Positions 62,351-64,000 of a DNA stretch of 64,000 bases are shown piece by piece. The position numbers and the translations under genes are program-made. The stretch's first letter is position 1; each line of letters opens with the position of its first letter. The stretch spans positions 3,571,001 to 3,635,000 of the forward strand of contig NZ_JACCFJ010000001.1 in assembly GCF_013410345.1 (NCBI RefSeq). The letters are read 5' to 3'. This DNA comes from Saccharopolyspora hordei (lineage in GTDB: Bacteria > Actinomycetota > Actinomycetes > Mycobacteriales > Pseudonocardiaceae). The notes beneath the pieces are model-generated. The model searched no databases. It was not told where the DNA came from and saw nothing but the letters and a program-made list of their open reading frames with translations.

Positions 62351-63790
62351 TCAGTCGTCGTCCCAGGCGGACATGACGTGCTTGATGCGGCTGTACTCCT
62401 CCAGCCCGTAGCGGCCGAAGTCGCGGGCCGAGGCCGAGTGCTTGAAGCCGCTGTGCGGCATCTCCGCCGCCAGCGGGTGGTGGGTGTTGATCCACACCGT
62501 GCCCGCCTGCAAGCGCCGCGAGACCCGCATGGCCCGCCCGTGGTCGCGCGTCCACACGCTCGCCGCCAGCCCGTAGCGCACGCCGTTGGCCAGCTGCACC
62601 GCCTCGTCCTCGGTCTGGAACCGCTGCACCGTCAGCACCGGCCCCAGCAGCTCGTTCTGCACCAGCTCGTCGTCCTGCTCCACCCCGGCGACCACCGTCG
62701 CCTCGTGGAAGAAGCCCCGCTCGCCGCGGCGGTTGCCGCCGGCGAGGATCTCCGCGTGGTCGGGCAGCCGGGCCAGGTGCGCCTGCACCAGCTCCAGTTG
62801 GCCGAGGCTGTTGAGCGGGCCGAACGCGGCGTCGGGGTCCTGCGGCGGCCCCGGGCGCATCTCGCGCGCCCACCGCACCAGCTCGGCCAGCAGGTCCTCG
62901 TACACGCCCGGTCCGGCCAGCACCCGGCTGGCCGCCGTGCAGCTCTGGCCGGCGTTGCCGAACGCCGCCACCGCGATCCGCCGGGCCGCGCGCGCCACGT
63001 CGGCGTCGTCGAACACCACCGCCGGGGCCTTGCCGCCGAGCTGCAGGTGGGCGCGCTTGAGATCGGCCGCCGCCGAGCCCGCGACCTCCATGCCCGACCG
63101 GACCGTGCCGGTGATCGAGAACATGCCCGGCACCTCGTGCGCCACCATGGCGCGGCCGCTGTCCCGGTCGCCGCAGATCAGGTTCAGCACCCCGTCCGGC
63201 AGCTGCTCCCCCGCGATCTCGGCCAGGAGCACCGAGCTCACCGGGGTGGTCTCGGCCGGCTTGAGCACCACGGTGTTGCCCGCCGCCACCGCCGGGGCGA
63301 ACTTGGCCGCGGCCAGCAGCAGCGGGTGCGTCCAGGAGGTGACCTGCGCGCACACCCCGATGGGCTCGCGGCGGGCGAACGAGGTCATCCCCGGCTGGTA
63401 CTCGCCGGCGGCGCTGTCCTCCTGCACCCGCGCCGCCCCGGCGTAGAAGCGGATCAGGTCCACCGCCAGCGGCAGCTCGTCGTCGCGCACCACCGACCAC
63501 GGCTTGCCGGTGTTGCGGCACTCGGCCAGCACCAGCTCCTCGGCGCGGTCCTCCAGCGCGTCGGCGACCTCCAGCAGCGCGTGCTGCCGCTGCCGCGGCG
63601 TGGTCTGCGACCACGACTCGTACGCCGAGGCGGCCACCGCCATGACCGCGTCCACGTCCATCCAGCGCGTCAGCGGACTGCTGCCGTACTCCTCGCCGGT
63701 GCTCGGGTCGACCAGGGGCAGGGTCTCCCCCGCCAAGGTCCCCGCAGGTCCGCCGTCGACGTAGTTGTGCAGTTCCAGCGCCGTGGTCAC
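62351..63790 (-). CDS. Aldehyde-dehydrogenase-like protein with altered catalytic residues
   Basis: A 479-residue ALDH-superfamily protein, closest to aminobutyraldehyde-dehydrogenase types. The nucleophile Cys (FGNAGQSCTAASR) and cofactor Lys (VVLKPAET) are present. But the oxyanion-hole Asn of PWNYPL is Thr (TSWTHPL), and the general-base Glu of ELGGK is Gln (LQLGGKAP). Both were rechecked on the DNA. It may be a non-redox or much slower enzyme. GTG 63790 has GGAGG five bases upstream; the ATG at 63802 is an alternative. Downstream of a membrane protein gene in the same direction. Confidence 0.85.
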   Translation of the reverse strand: MTTALELHNYVDGGPAGTLAGETLPLVDPSTGEEYGSSPLTRWMDVDAVMAVAASAYESWSQTTPRQRQHALLEVADALEDRAEELVLAECRNTGKPWSVVRDDELPLAVDLIRFYAGAARVQEDSAAGEYQPGMTSFARREPIGVCAQVTSWTHPLLLAAAKFAPAVAAGNTVVLKPAETTPVSSVLLAEIAGEQLPDGVLNLICGDRDSGRAMVAHEVPGMFSITGTVRSGMEVAGSAAADLKRAHLQLGGKAPAVVFDDADVARAARRIAVAAFGNAGQSCTAASRVLAGPGVYEDLLAELVRWAREMRPGPPQDPDAAFGPLNSLGQLELVQAHLARLPDHAEILAGGNRRGERGFFHEATVVAGVEQDDELVQNELLGPVLTVQRFQTEDEAVQLANGVRYGLAASVWTRDHGRAMRVSRRLQAGTVWINTHHPLAAEMPHSGFKHSASARDFGRYGLEEYSRIKHVMSAWDDD

Positions 63791-63908
63791 GACAACCTCC
63801 ATCGCTGGGCCGACCGCCGCTGGCCGACCGGGTCCGCGTCCGCCGCTCGACCCTAACGGCACCACCGCGCCCGCGTGGCGCAACACGGCCCCGGCGCGGC
63901 CACCGCGC

Positions 63909-64000
63909 TCAGCCGGCGCAACGCCGGTCCCGCAGCCACCACTGCGCCACCGTGCCGACCGCCACCAGCACCAGCACCGGCGCGAACGCCCAGCGGTAGG
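63909..64000 (-). CDS. C-terminus of a membrane protein (partial)
   Basis: The last 30 codons of a gene cut by the window edge. They encode one hydrophobic helix (WAFAPVLVLVAVGTVAQWWL) and a short basic tail. The layout suggests a permease that feeds the catabolic genes, for example an APC-type amino-acid transporter, but that is a guess. Confidence 0.5.
   Translation of the reverse strand, partial: YRWAFAPVLVLVAVGTVAQWWLRDRRCAG

Overview
The window is high-GC (about 70%) chromosomal DNA with GTG/TTG starts, GTGA and ATGA stop-start overlaps, GC-rich terminators without clear T-tracts, and several leaderless genes. It carries LCP wall-assembly, GH25 lysozyme and FCD-GntR proteins. This points to an actinomycete, probably of the Pseudonocardiales (inference; there is no rRNA to confirm it). 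I found no tRNA, rRNA, CRISPR array, insertion sequence or prophage.

Layout. 0-6.4 kb: Mug-type DNA glycosylase, tyrosine recombinase, XRE regulator divergent from a metallo-beta-lactamase-fold hydrolase, carboxylesterase, secreted lipase. 6.6-9.8 kb: sugar module (P-loop kinase, sugar/proton symporter, divergent LacI regulator with an operator). The symporter is frameshifted at a run of ten G. 10-19.6 kb: acetyltransferases, GT9-like glycosyltransferase, SDR, DnaQ-like exonuclease facing a PHP-UvrD fusion helicase, Cys-rich pentapeptide-repeat protein, long coiled-coil protein. 19.7-27.1 kb: malate dehydrogenase, small proteins, an SDR without its catalytic Tyr/Lys, a TrpRS II-like trpS behind a Trp-Trp leader peptide, ASCH-wHTH protein, BKACE/thioesterase pair, two alpha/beta hydrolases. 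27.1-28.6 kb: a gene-poor stretch with AT-rich palindromes and a possible gene remnant.

28.6-36.7 kb: DUF6221 protein, exported amidase with PG-binding modules, GH38 alpha-mannosidase, Cys-rich protein, a 36-residue ORF, PrmC-like methyltransferase, an internally duplicated P-loop protein. 36.7-43.2 kb: catabolic locus in which a GntR regulator and gamma-carbonic-anhydrase-like protein diverge from CoA-transferase, a tripartite tricarboxylate transporter (tctCBA order) and an enoyl-CoA hydratase. 43.2-53.7 kb: housekeeping and stress genes (folA-thyA, STAS protein, Clp-type AAA+ ATPase, phosphoribosyltransferase, COG3044 ATPase, GH25 lysozyme, LCP protein).

53.8-64 kb: a nitrogen/carbon catabolic locus with gabT, gabD, GntR regulator, two Asp/Glu-racemase/maleate-isomerase-fold proteins, DUF3830, D-2-hydroxyacid dehydrogenase, amidase, an aldehyde-dehydrogenase-like protein lacking key catalytic residues, and the end of a membrane protein. 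Three copies of the palindrome GATTGTYGACAATC lie in its promoters and probably form one GntR regulon. This locus, and the ribosome-mediated attenuator before trpS, are the most interesting parts of the window.
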